DNA of 64,000 bases. Origin: Euwallacea fornicatus. Its lineage: Eukaryota; Arthropoda; Insecta; Coleoptera; Curculionidae. The position numbers were made by a program, and so were the translations under genes. Below, one piece after another: positions 1 through 9,778 of this stretch. A model generated the notes under the pieces. That model did no database searches, was not told where the DNA came from, and saw only the letters and a list, made by a program, of their open reading frames with translations. The stretch spans positions 3,054,800-3,118,799 of the forward strand of contig NC_089567.1 of the NCBI RefSeq assembly GCF_040115645.1, read 5' to 3'. Positions within the stretch are counted from its first letter, which is position 1, and each line of letters begins with the position of its first letter.

Positions 1-169
1 AAATGAATAAATATTTTGACCTGTCTTTATTCAACACCCTATATGATAAAAAATATATTTAAAATGGAGGCTGTATGTCCACGTATAACTTTTATACGAA
101 CAGTTTTTTTTAATTTTGTAGAATAAGGAAGATATGGTACTTTGTCACACTATTGCGCCACCCTGTATA
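1..169. repeat. End fragment of another CAGGGTG-type element
   Basis: The stretch left of the DD41D element ends in CACCCTGTATA (159-169), the reverse complement of the TATACAGGGTG terminus used by many elements in this window. It is therefore probably the right end of a different element cut by the window edge. The two elements abut at a shared TATA. I see no coding sequence here; short frames crossing 134-339 lie mostly in the neighbouring inverted arm. Confidence 0.45.
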
Positions 170-976
170 TACAGGGTGTTTGGTTCACCGATACATATCC
201 GAAAGGGGGTGGTAGGTGCGATGATTTGGAATGTATTGAACCATATATACTATTATACAAAGTGTTACGCATTTCGAGATATCGTCATTTTTCCAAATTT
301 TACCATTTTCGCTGTTTACTTCCATATAAGTTAAAATAAAAATTTAGCTGAATGTTCGATCTGGCTCTACCTTTTTTCACATAAACTTGAATATGTATTT
401 TATTGATATCAAACATCTAATGAAGTCTACATATTAAAAAAAAAATAATGTAGCCTTTTAAAGTTCGAAAAAGAAATTTCTTAAATATCAAACCTTGACT
501 TTGTAAGCGAATACAAGAAAAGGTGCAAATGAAAGAGACGTTCAAATATCTCTAAAAACTTATTGAACTAATGCTCTTTCGAATGATATATTGAAAGACT
601 CAGATTTAATGTCGCATAAGATATTTAATTAAAAAAAAATTAAAAATGCGGATATGGCGATTTAACAATATGAATAAAAATTAATTAGTAATTATTATTT
701 ATACATTAATTATACTATTTATTTAAGATTAATTATTATGCTCGAAATGAGATCCACCATTTCTGATACAACATCGGCATCTTCGTCGCATCTCTGTGGT
801 GGTTACTCCTAGCTTCATTTCAACCTTCATGACTTTTGCTGCCCTATTAATTTTTTGAATGAGATGGTCTCGATCGTGAATTTCTTCATTGTATACCAGT
901 TCCTTCATTCTTCCCCAGATATGATAATCTACTGGGGTCAGATCCGGAGATCTAGCAGGCCATAATATTGGTCCGT
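170..976. repeat. Left inverted arm of the DD41D element
   Basis: The 807-bp arm pairs with 1965-2771 (coordinate i with 2941-i). It contains the terminal repeat, a non-coding stretch and transposase codons 274-355. Blocks sampled at 181-260, 361-480 and 901-976 are identical to their partner. Confidence 0.9.
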
Positions 977-1796
977 TTCGCCCTATCCATCTTTCGGGAA
1001 ACTGATTATTTAAAAACTCCCTTATTGTTTTCCGATAATGGGCAGGACATCCATCGTTTTGAAATATGATTTCCGTTCTTACATCTAAAGGTATATCGTC
1101 CAAAATATCTGGTAAATGATTTCTTAAAAATTCTAGGTAATTTTCGCCATTTAAATTGTCTGGCAAAAAATATGGGCCAATCAAAAGCCTGCCTATTATA
1201 CCAGCCCATACGTTCACACTAAATTTATGTTGAAACGAAGTTTCTTTTTTCATATGCGGATTTTCTTCAGCCCAATAATGCAAATTATGAAAGTTGGTAA
1301 CTCCTTCACGGGAAAATTTAGATTCATCCGTCCATAAAATCCTGCGAAGAAATCTTCCATCTTCAATATCCGCATGTAAGATAAATCGACAAAAATGTGT
1401 TCTTCGGATTGGATCTCCCTCCTCAAGTCCTTGCACGGGTGTGTAATGAAAAGGGTGCAATTTCTCAGAGTGTAGAACTGACCACACCTTCCACGTAGAT
1501 ACGTTGAGTTGTTCAGCTACTTTCCTAACGCTTGTAGTGGGCTCTGCTTCAAACGTATTAAAAATTTGTACGTCCACCTCAGCGTGATATTTTTGGTTAT
1601 TCGGTCTAGGATCTTGATGATATAAATTCCCAGTTTCACTCATTCTACGATATGTATTAGCGAATACTTTTACGTTAGGTACTCTTCTTTGAGGAAATCT
1701 TTCACGATATAAACGCTGAGCGGCAGCTGCGTTACCGTCAGCTCTGCCATACATAAAAAGTATATCAGCATATTCAACATTTGAATATGCAGCCAT
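729..1796 (-). CDS. DD41D transposase with DUF4817-type N-terminal domain
   Basis: An uninterrupted 355-residue protein. Residues 7-60 resemble the DUF4817 helix-turn-helix region of insect transposases (YADILFMYG, then a basic RERFPQRR stretch). A second helix-turn-helix follows near 85-110. The DDE/D nuclease shows D157 in LWTDESKF, D248 in FQNDGCPAH and D290 in SPDLTPVDYHIWG; 41 residues separate the last two, hence DD41D. The family cuts and pastes its element at TA. Codons from about residue 274 onward, including D290, lie inside the left inverted arm, so they occur a second time on the plus strand at 1965-2212. Start chosen at the first ATG, which precedes the DUF4817-like motif. No stop, frameshift or catalytic change is visible. 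Confidence 0.85.
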   Translation of the reverse strand: MAAYSNVEYADILFMYGRADGNAAAAQRLYRERFPQRRVPNVKVFANTYRRMSETGNLYHQDPRPNNQKYHAEVDVQIFNTFEAEPTTSVRKVAEQLNVSTWKVWSVLHSEKLHPFHYTPVQGLEEGDPIRRTHFCRFILHADIEDGRFLRRILWTDESKFSREGVTNFHNLHYWAEENPHMKKETSFQHKFSVNVWAGIIGRLLIGPYFLPDNLNGENYLEFLRNHLPDILDDIPLDVRTEIIFQNDGCPAHYRKTIREFLNNQFPERWIGRNGPILWPARSPDLTPVDYHIWGRMKELVYNEEIHDRDHLIQKINRAAKVMKVEMKLGVTTTEMRRRCRCCIRNGGSHFEHNN

Positions 1797-1964
1797 TAAT
1801 CTAAATCGTTAAAAATGAAATATCACAGTATTATACGAAATAAAATACATCGATTGACCACTAAAAAAATTTTGAATAAAACACTGTCTGTCATATCTCG
1901 TTACTAAGCAACCCAGTATCATGGCTTACCAGATATTTTATTTTATTTTTATATTATTTTTTTT

Positions 1965-2771
1965 ACGGACCAATATTATGGCCTGCTAGATCTCCGGATC
2001 TGACCCCAGTAGATTATCATATCTGGGGAAGAATGAAGGAACTGGTATACAATGAAGAAATTCACGATCGAGACCATCTCATTCAAAAAATTAATAGGGC
2101 AGCAAAAGTCATGAAGGTTGAAATGAAGCTAGGAGTAACCACCACAGAGATGCGACGAAGATGCCGATGTTGTATCAGAAATGGTGGATCTCATTTCGAG
2201 CATAATAATTAATCTTAAATAAATAGTATAATTAATGTATAAATAATAATTACTAATTAATTTTTATTCATATTGTTAAATCGCCATATCCGCATTTTTA
2301 ATTTTTTTTTAATTAAATATCTTATGCGACATTAAATCTGAGTCTTTCAATATATCATTCGAAAGAGCATTAGTTCAATAAGTTTTTAGAGATATTTGAA
2401 CGTCTCTTTCATTTGCACCTTTTCTTGTATTCGCTTACAAAGTCAAGGTTTGATATTTAAGAAATTTCTTTTTCGAACTTTAAAAGGCTACATTATTTTT
2501 TTTTTAATATGTAGACTTCATTAGATGTTTGATATCAATAAAATACATATTCAAGTTTATGTGAAAAAAGGTAGAGCCAGATCGAACATTCAGCTAAATT
2601 TTTATTTTAACTTATATGGAAGTAAACAGCGAAAATGGTAAAATTTGGAAAAATGACGATATCTCGAAATGCGTAACACTTTGTATAATAGTATATATGG
2701 TTCAATACATTCCAAATCATCGCACCTACCACCCCCTTTCGGATATGTATCGGTGAACCAAACACCCTGTA
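1965..2771. repeat. Right inverted arm of the DD41D element
   Basis: Inverted copy of 170-976. At 1965-2212 it carries, on the plus strand, the codons for the C-terminal transposase part including SPDLTPVDYHIWG, but with no upstream start or N-terminal domain. It is a duplicated gene end, not a second gene. Confidence 0.9.
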
Positions 2772-2883
2772 TACAAAATTTTTATTTCGCACGAAATAGG
2801 CTATCGACCTTTTGGTCTTTCTGCCCTTGAGTGTATACATTTCATTTTGGAGTCTCACCATATGCAATTTTTCTCAAACTAGG

Positions 2884-3821
2884 TGTTGGGAAAAAACCCA
2901 ACATAAATCAGCGTTATCGCTGGGTACCAATTAGGCCCTAAAGACGTTGGAACAATCCCTAAAACATCTACTGCATTGCACCCCGCGATGCAGCACTTAC
3001 CTCACGTGTTTAAACCCGGCCACCGTGATGGCACTGGTTCCTTGAATTATCGTTGTCCCGATTTATGGGGGGCACCAGATAAATCTGTCAAGGGAACCAG
3101 AGAGCCACATCTGGGTTTTGACCGTGAAGATTCTTAGGAAAAAACTTTCCCACAGAACTAGGGGGCGGTGTCAGTTGGGATTGGTTAAGATCTTTTCGTG
3201 GTAATCTCCCTCCAGCCCCACCATCCCTGGGACGCAAATAATTTAGGACTCCCAAAAATCCATTCTCTCAAAGACAACACTCGCGAAAGCTTCTTCCCGT
3301 TTATGGACACTCTCGCTCCTTGAACGCGGACTCCCTCAAAATCTCTCTCACATGACTTAACTCTAAACCAGTGCTCGCGAAATCTCTCTCTCTCTCTCTC
3401 TCCCGTTTCTTGGACACTGCTCGATCCCTGAAGCGGAATACCATCAAACCTCTCTCACTACTGTACCTCAATCTCTACTCCATAACTCTTTTACAAGACA
3501 CCCTTCAACCTTTATACGTATCATTCTCAGATCTCGGGCGACCCAATACCGACTTTGTAAATATATGTATAAAAAGTGTATATAAAGTTGTAAATCGTAG
3601 TGTAAGTTAAAGTGATATCCATAGTAAAAGTAAATTACTTAATTCGTGCTACGGAGTTTGTATTCCCTGAACCCTTGAACCCCGTTTACAATCAATTGAC
3701 GCATCAGCGTCTGGTCCTTCGAATTAATAACTCACACCAGCAAAATAGGAGATACCTCTTCGGGTGCCTTGTGAGGCAGTCGTTACTGTTAGGCAGTGAC
3801 TAAAAGCCCCTGGCCTGAACA
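2884..3821 (+). repeat. Solo LTR, family TGTTGGG, with CTAGG duplication
   Basis: It starts TGTTGGGAAAAAACCC and ends GGCCTGAACA. The 5-bp CTAGG is present on both sides (2879-2883 and 3822-3826), as expected for LTR retrotransposon integration followed by LTR-LTR recombination. A second copy lies at 15537-16372. A TATATAAAG at about 3580-3590 could be the LTR promoter. It interrupts the 3' untranslated part of a LINE. Short open frames inside it are not genes. Confidence 0.85.
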
Positions 3822-3882
3822 CTAGGTGTTGTGTAAGAGGGACTAATGCAGGGGGTAAGGGAATAAGATGTTAGGGTAGGGT

Positions 3883-5625
3883 TTATGTTTGGAAGTGTCC
3901 TAAGAGGGTGTTTGTGGGAGAATGGAAGCGTGATTGTCTAGTTTGTCTTGTTAGGCACAGTGGGGTCAGTAGTGCTAGATTGTGAGGATTGTTTTTCCAT
4001 TTTGTTTGGATGTGTTGTAGTCGTTCCGTTTTTCTTGTTATGTGCGTGCGTTCGTATAGTAGTTGGTTAGATGGGTTGTGTAGTGGGTGTTTGGGGTTTC
4101 TTATTTTTGTGATAGTTCGTAGGGCGATATGTTCCGTTGTTTGTTTGTGTTTTATGGTCTTTTCCGGTGCGTTTGCTCTTAGGATGTGTCCGTAGTCCAG
4201 GAGCGGTCTGCATATGGATTGGTATATTTTTATTGCAGTCTTTGTGCTGATCCCTTTGTCTTTGTATGTTAGTGACCGGAAATGCTTTGCCCTTTTGATT
4301 GTTTCTGTTCTCATGGTCTTTACATGTTTAGTGAACTTCAGTTTGGAATCGAGTATCATTCCTAAGTATTTTATGTCATTCTTTGGTTCTGTTACTCGTC
4401 CGTCCGCTGTTATTGTTGGGGAGTTTGGTTTAATTCGGTGGTTTAACAATAGAAGCTGGTTCTTGCCAGCATTTGGCATCAGCCTCCATACGTAAAACCA
4501 CTTCATTGTTTGGTTAATAAGTGTTTGGAGTCTTTCTACAGCCTTCTTGGTGTTTTTGTCATGTACTATAAGCGCCGTGTCATCCGCGTATTGTAAAATG
4601 TATGCCGCTTTGTCTATGTGGCCTTTGTCCTGAAGGTTATAATTGTATATGTCAGGGCAGTATATGTTGTAGAGTAGAGGAGAAAGTGGAGAGCCCTGCG
4701 GTAGGCCTTGTTGTGGGGAAAAAGAGAACGATAGAGTATTGTCTATACGAACTTCTAGTTGTCTGTTTTCAAGGATGTTTTTTATAGTTGTTATCAAGCA
4801 TTTTGGTGTTTGTAGTTCGAAGAGTTTGTACAATAGTCCTTTATGCCAAACCGTATCGAAGGCTTTGTTGATATCCAGGAATAGACTTGCTGATTTTTCT
4901 CCGTTAATTGTGTCGTCTGTATGTTATTCTTTAGGACCAGAAGTGGGTGGATTGTCGAGTGTCTTGGTTTGAATCCGAATTGATATATTGGAATGTGTTG
5001 TCCGATTCGTTTTTCAAGTCTGTCTTATATGATGTGTTCGAAAAGTTTGCTGATAGTAGATAGTAGGGTGATTGGTCTGTAACTTTGGGTTTTAATGTTG
5101 TCCATCCCATTTTTTGGAATGGGGATTATTATTCCATTCTTCCATGATTGCGGTATCGTGTTGTTCATAAGACAATTATTTAATTGATTCCGGATTTCAG
5201 TGTGCGTTTCTGGCGTCAGACTTTTTAGTACTTTGCTCTTTATTTTGACTTTTCCAGGCGCTGTGTTTTTAATTTTATCTAAGGCTTTAGCATATTCTTC
5301 GTTCGTAATTATCTCGTGTCTAGAGTTAGTTTGTTCGGTGAAGTAATTGTCATACCAGTGGTTTACTCTGTTCCAGTTATCTTTGTCAAATAGTGGATGT
5401 TCCTTCGTGCTGAAGGCTTCCTGGAAGTGTCTCGCAAATGCATCAGCTTTGTCTTTGTCTGTATGATGTTCGGTTCCGTTTTCGTTGATTGTTCCAACTG
5501 AGGTAGTCCTTTTGTATCTAGATATTTTTTTGATGTTTTGCCAATATGCTTTTCCTTGCTCGTTCTCAATTTCTTGACAAGTTTCTATCCATTTGTCCTG
5601 TCGGTACTGGTCGATCAGAGTAAAA
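3883..5625 (-). pseudogene. Jockey-type reverse transcriptase, truncated and frame-broken
   Basis: The longest open part, 4833 to 3883, encodes 316 residues with the reverse transcriptase motifs GLPQGSPLSPLLYN and QYADDTALIV, then a KYLGMILDSKLKF thumb motif and the jockey C-terminal tail. Upstream (4834-5625) translation in shifting frames still shows YRQDKWIETCQEIE, a YRPITLL motif and YQFGFKPRHSTIHP, with a stop and frameshifts near 4850-5020. The same order is seen in the sibling at 36600-38350, so this is the same family. The protein would copy LINE RNA at a nicked target; this copy cannot make it whole. Confidence 0.85.
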
Positions 5626-5627
5626 AG

Positions 5628-6674
5628 AGTATTAACTGAAGAATGGCTTAAAATTGATACACAATGTTAGGGACTCTAAGTTATTGGTTTTTTGTTTTCT
5701 ATTTATTTTTTATTGTTGTTAATGTTAGGTTTATTGTATACTGTCATTTACTCCCTTAAGTTACGCCTATGTACTGCGATACTTATTCGGAGAATACCAT
5801 CTGGGTGCCAGACCACATGGCCCATCAGGCCAAAGCTAAGGATACGCTGTGGTTGGGGAATGTGCTACTAGTCGAAGAAGCTTTCTCTAAGGGACTATTG
5901 CTTTGATGGTCAATTTGTTGGACCCGCAATATTCCCAGAAAAGCGATTAGTATAGATATTCCCCAGATGGCCACGAGTTATGGGATGCGTTGTAGCCATA
6001 GCTTATAATGGTTCTTGGTGGTTGTGCGCCCCTGGTTGGAATTCTTCGGGGTTAGTATTTAAGGGATAATCGGAGCAATTTTCGCTCTCTTTTTTCTGCT
6101 CTTCCTGTGGTCTGGTCGGGTGAAAGCTACGTCGGTGACGGGATGTGATCCGCATCATATCGTGTACCCGCCCAATAAGCATTCTCCCTATTCTTCGTTA
6201 CTTAGACCAAGATTCTTACATTCTTTTGAGATAAGTGCATAGTTAATACAGTCCATTTTTACATAAAACAAATTGTCTTTGTCGTGTTTCATTTATCGAA
6301 GGAGCACCCTTAACACACAATTTATAAAAAAATTCATTTCTTCCATGCCAAGCTGATTGTAAAGGGTTCGGAACCGAAATGGAAGTCATACGAAATATAA
6401 ATTTTTAGAATAATTGCAACTATTACCGTTTTTTGTCATGTTTAAATCGGCGTCCGAATATTTTTTTGATTTGATAAAAATGTTATTTAAACAGATTTGT
6501 TATTATTTCTCTAGCTGTATATGTTTTTTTGTTTATGAATTTATTAAATATTAGCATGTAAGATTGAATCTATTTTTTGGCAATTAAATTTTTCTTCCCC
6601 GTTCAGTACACAGTCTATTAAATCCTATAATATATGAATTCTAGTAGGTGTCCGAATATTTTTGTCATCCACTG
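5628..6674 (+). pseudogene. Tc1-like element remnant: transposase C-terminus and right end, split by a BEL LTR
   Basis: Reading across the solo LTR (5665-6315) gives a Tc1-type C-terminus: LTEEWLKID, then QFIKKFISSMP and finally GSHTKY, with two stops. Downstream, GTCCGAATATTTTT occurs at about 6449 and again at about 6649, just before CCACTGTA. Two direct repeats about 200 bp apart at one end fit an IR/DR-type Tc1 terminus. Everything upstream of the C-terminus was lost where the LINE joins near 5625. The hydrophobic-looking minus-strand frame at 6618-7025 overlaps this end and I do not call it a gene. Confidence 0.7.
5665..6315 (+). repeat. BEL/Pao solo LTR with CACAA duplication
   Basis: It begins TGTTAGGGACTC and ends CCCTTAACA, flanked by CACAA at 5660-5664 and 6316-6320. 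The sequence is the reverse complement of the LTR at 27759-28406 of the BEL element, sharing for example the ATTCGGAGAATACCATCTGG and GGCCCATCAGGCC stretches. It is a single LTR left after recombination and lies inside the last codons of a Tc1 transposase. Confidence 0.9.
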
Positions 6675-7012
6675 TACATAGGATGTACTCTTATTAGGGT
6701 GCTTTTCACTGAAAATTTGTTCTGTCACACGAGTGTAATTGTTGTTCTTGAAATGCCGCGAAATTAGTCCAACGCTTTCTGCCGTAAAGTATACTATTTT
6801 CAGAAATACAATTATAATGTATAATTTATTTAAGGTCATTAGTTGGAGCTCAAAGGAATAAACAAGTACTAAATAAATTTTAAATTGTTGAGTTAAATGT
6901 AAATACCATCTTAAGCAGTTCTTTGCGTGCATTTTTTTATTAAAGCAAAACATTGTTGTCATGATAAAGAAAAATGTTTGTTTATTTGAGTTCCTTAAAG
7001 GGATTTTATGCA

Positions 7013-8647
7013 TACAGTGGCTCAAAGTGAAAATGATACACCTGTATTGAAATCACTATTTATTAATTAATTTTCATTTACTTAGCAATAAACTAGGTAC
7101 AACATTTTAAAAATGTTATCCTACATTTGGTGTATAATATCCACAATAAAGAAGAGAAAAACTAATTCCCACAAAAGGAAAGAAAATTAAATTTTATTTG
7201 CTTGTAAAACGAATTTCAAAGTTTAAATGATACAGCTCAATTTTATGGAAATAAAACGTTTGTAAATGCAAAAAATGTTCAAAAAAGCAAACAATAAACA
7301 ATTCTTGGTTTGGCTTGTTCTGGTTTATTTGATATTTGTTAGAATTTAGTTTAGCGTCAATATGGGAAGACATACCACACTAAGAGAACGCGAACTAATT
7401 ATTTCTCATTATAAAAAAGGGGAATCTATTAGGGCCACTACTGAAATTGTGGAAAAAAGTGCGTCGATCGTGCAACACACTATAGAAAGATTTAAGGACG
7501 AGGGCAGGATTCGAAACACCAAAAAAAAGCCCACGGAAAATATTTAGTGAAGCAAATGAAAAGTGGATTGTACGAAAAGTAACAGAAAATCCCAGATTAA
7601 GTGCTTCTAAATTAGCTGTTGAAGTAGAAAAATATTTACATAAGACAGTTAATCCCGAAACAATTAGAATAGTATTGAGAAAGCATAATCTCAATGGTCG
7701 AATTGCCAGAAAAAAACCATTTGTCAGTGCAAAGAATCAAAAAGTCACATTAGCATTTGCAAAAAAAAATTTAAATAAAGATATGGAGTTTTGGAACAGG
7801 GTGCTATTTACTAATGAAAGTAAATATATAATTTATCTGGCTCAGATGGACGTGGATATGTGTGGAGAAAACCTGGTGAAGAACTAGAAAAACAAAATTT
7901 AAGAGCTACAATAAAACACGGAGGAGGGAATATAATGGTTTGGGGGTGTATGTCTAGTGCTGGCACAGAGAACCTCTATTTTATTGATGGAATAATGGAC
8001 AAACACAAGTATATTACCATATTACGAGAAAATTTAAGACCTAGTGTAGAAAAATTAAATATTGCTAATAATTTTGTATTTTATCAAGACAATGACCCGA
8101 AACATTCAGCCTATATAGTTAAAGAATGGCTGTTATATAACTGCCCTCATGTTCTTAAAACACCATCACAATCACCAGACATAAATGTTATTGAAAATTT
8201 ATGGGCCAAGTTGGAAACCGAATTTAGGAAACACAACATATCGAATAAGGAAGAATTAAAACGAGCGCTCTTGGAAGAATGGGAAAAAATACCTTTCAAT
8301 TATACTAAAAAATTAGTGGAATCGATTTCATCAAATCGTCTACGTCAAATAATATTACATAAAGGTCTACCAACCAAGTATTAAAATAAATTTAAAAAAG
8401 AAATAACCTGATTATTAATAAATGTATCATTTAAACTTTGACGTTAGTTTAGGTAGTCAATTTGTTCATGTTTTTTTTTATTGAATAAAAGCAGTTAATT
8501 TCTTAATTTAGGGCATTAGTTAGAATTAATAGACGTCATGATAAAATATGAAAATATTTAGAGTTATTTGTTAACTTGCGAAAGCACATTTTTCAATAAA
8601 ATCCCGTTAATTTATACGATGTATCATTTTCACTTTGAGCCAGTGTA
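7013..8647 (+). mobile_element. Tc1-like transposon with IR/DR ends
   Basis: Outer ends are CAGTGGCTCAAAGTG (7015) and its inverted partner ending at 8645, flanked by TA, with one mismatch near the tip. A related inner copy (CAAAGTTTAAATGATAC) lies near 7217 on the left, and its inverse near 8424 on the right. Each end thus carries two direct repeats about 200 bp apart, the IR/DR layout known from Sleeping Beauty-type elements. One plus-strand transposase gene, now broken, fills the centre. Confidence 0.85.
7362..8384 (+). pseudogene. DD34E Tc1-like transposase, frameshifted
   Basis: The N-terminal frame (7362-7547) encodes a helix-turn-helix start (LRERELIISHYKKGESIR). The middle (7550-7835) and the C-terminal frame (to 8384) follow in other frames, with breaks near 7525 and 7830. 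The C-terminal part has YQDNDPKHSA and SPDINVIENLW, 34 residues apart as in DD34E. The first catalytic position reads FTNESKY, so Asp is replaced by Asn. The protein would have been roughly 340 residues, normal for Tc1. Two frameshifts plus the active-site change mean no activity. Confidence 0.85.
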
Positions 8648-9176
8648 TTTCGTCGTGTCTTCTGCATACTTTGAGCGTTATTTTTCCCAGAACTAGTAGT
8701 AAAAAAAGGATTTTATGTTAAAGAGAATTTTGTTACCTTTAAAATGAAGGACAGTCAACTCATGGTTTCGTTTGAAACTCTAACGCTCATTGCAGCCCCA
8801 CATAGAGGGTTGTTTCAATAAATTTTTGAAAACCGCGCCATCATGTGTTCCCTTTAAAAACAGAATCGATGTGTTTTGAGGTTGTACAATATTTTTACAA
8901 TTATCCAAAACAAATGTGGTGGAAAGTTTTCGATGGAATCCATCCTTGAGTTTTCATATATTAGCAATACTTCTACACCACCTTAGTTTGAGCAGTGAAA
9001 AACACTACGTAGTTCGTATCAATACACATACAATGTATACAGTAATTCTGCAGTGGTTCATGGAAATTTGGCATATTTTTCCTTGAATAAAATGATAACC
9101 AAGAAAACTATTTTTATGTCATAGTTGTTTCCTTGAAGGACCATAAACAAATAAAGAGTTTTAATCTAAATGTCAA
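8648..9176. other. No gene seen
   Basis: AT-rich sequence between two transposons with no convincing reading frame or repeat. Confidence 0.6.
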
Positions 9177-9778
9177 TACAGGGTGTCTTATGAAAAAATG
9201 TCTATCTTGAATATCTTTTCTATTTGTTAAAAAACAAGAAACGCTAAGACACGCTAACTTTGTTCAAGGGGGAGACATCATTTGGTGAAAAAGTTGTTTT
9301 CGAAATGTCATCCCTCTAGCACAGAAAACTACTTATTCCAAATTTTCAAATTGGAAGAGGGGTTGTGTTGTACCTTGTTTGAAAGGTAATTTTATTTTCT
9401 ATATGATGAAGTTTTTATTTTTTATGTTTGTCCGTTGGTGTTGCAGAAATTAAACAAAAACCAAATAACTTGATATTAACTATTTTTACTGATATATTAT
9501 TTATTTTATGATAAGAAATGTTAAAAGTAATCTTTATTGAGTTTTACGCATATCTACAATTCTTTCTTAAAACGTCGTTACACATTATTTAATATTTTCG
9601 GTGTTATTGACCTGCACCATTTGACGCTTTGGGCACTTAAATACACTCACTTTCACAAGAAATACACCAACCAGTAAAACTAATAATTAAGTCTTGTAAC
9701 TTTGGCAAAATAATGCTTCATAATGGAGTATCAAATGATCAGTCTTTTCAAAAGATACAACATTTGTTAATTAAAAAA

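Larger units (their letters stand above)
170..2771 (-). mobile_element. DD41D Tc1/mariner-superfamily transposon with 807-bp inverted arms
   Basis: The element ends in TACAGGGTGTTTGG and its reverse complement and is flanked by TA on both sides. Bases 170-976 and 1965-2771 are inverted copies of each other; every block I compared matches base for base without a length shift. The unique centre (977-1964) holds the first three quarters of one minus-strand transposase gene and its upstream region. The arms carry the last quarter of that gene plus a long non-coding terminal part. An open reading frame and identical arms suggest a young, possibly still functional copy. It sits against the 3' tail of a jockey-like LINE (2774 onward), so it probably inserted there. 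Confidence 0.85.
2774..5625 (-). mobile_element. 5'-truncated jockey-like LINE, copy 1, split by a solo LTR
   Basis: The body is 5625 to 3822 on the minus strand and continues at 2883-2774. The latter segment matches the 3' end of the related LINE at 38480-38570 (shared GGCAGAAAGACC, then GATAGCCTATTTC). The two parts are separated by a 938-bp solo LTR with a CTAGG duplication. The copy lacks its first reading frame and endonuclease. Its 5' end joins a Tc1 remnant near 5625. Confidence 0.8.

Noticed and set aside
2884..3821. LINE 3' untranslated region
   Set aside because: I first read the shared 2.9-kb and 15.5-kb sequence as a LINE tail. TG...CA ends, the exact 5-bp CTAGG duplication and the resumption of LINE tails on the far side show it is a solo LTR.
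6618..7025. 135-codon minus-strand frame
   Set aside because: It runs across the right end of a Tc1 remnant and up to the next element's end, Phe/Lys/Asn-rich, with no motif.
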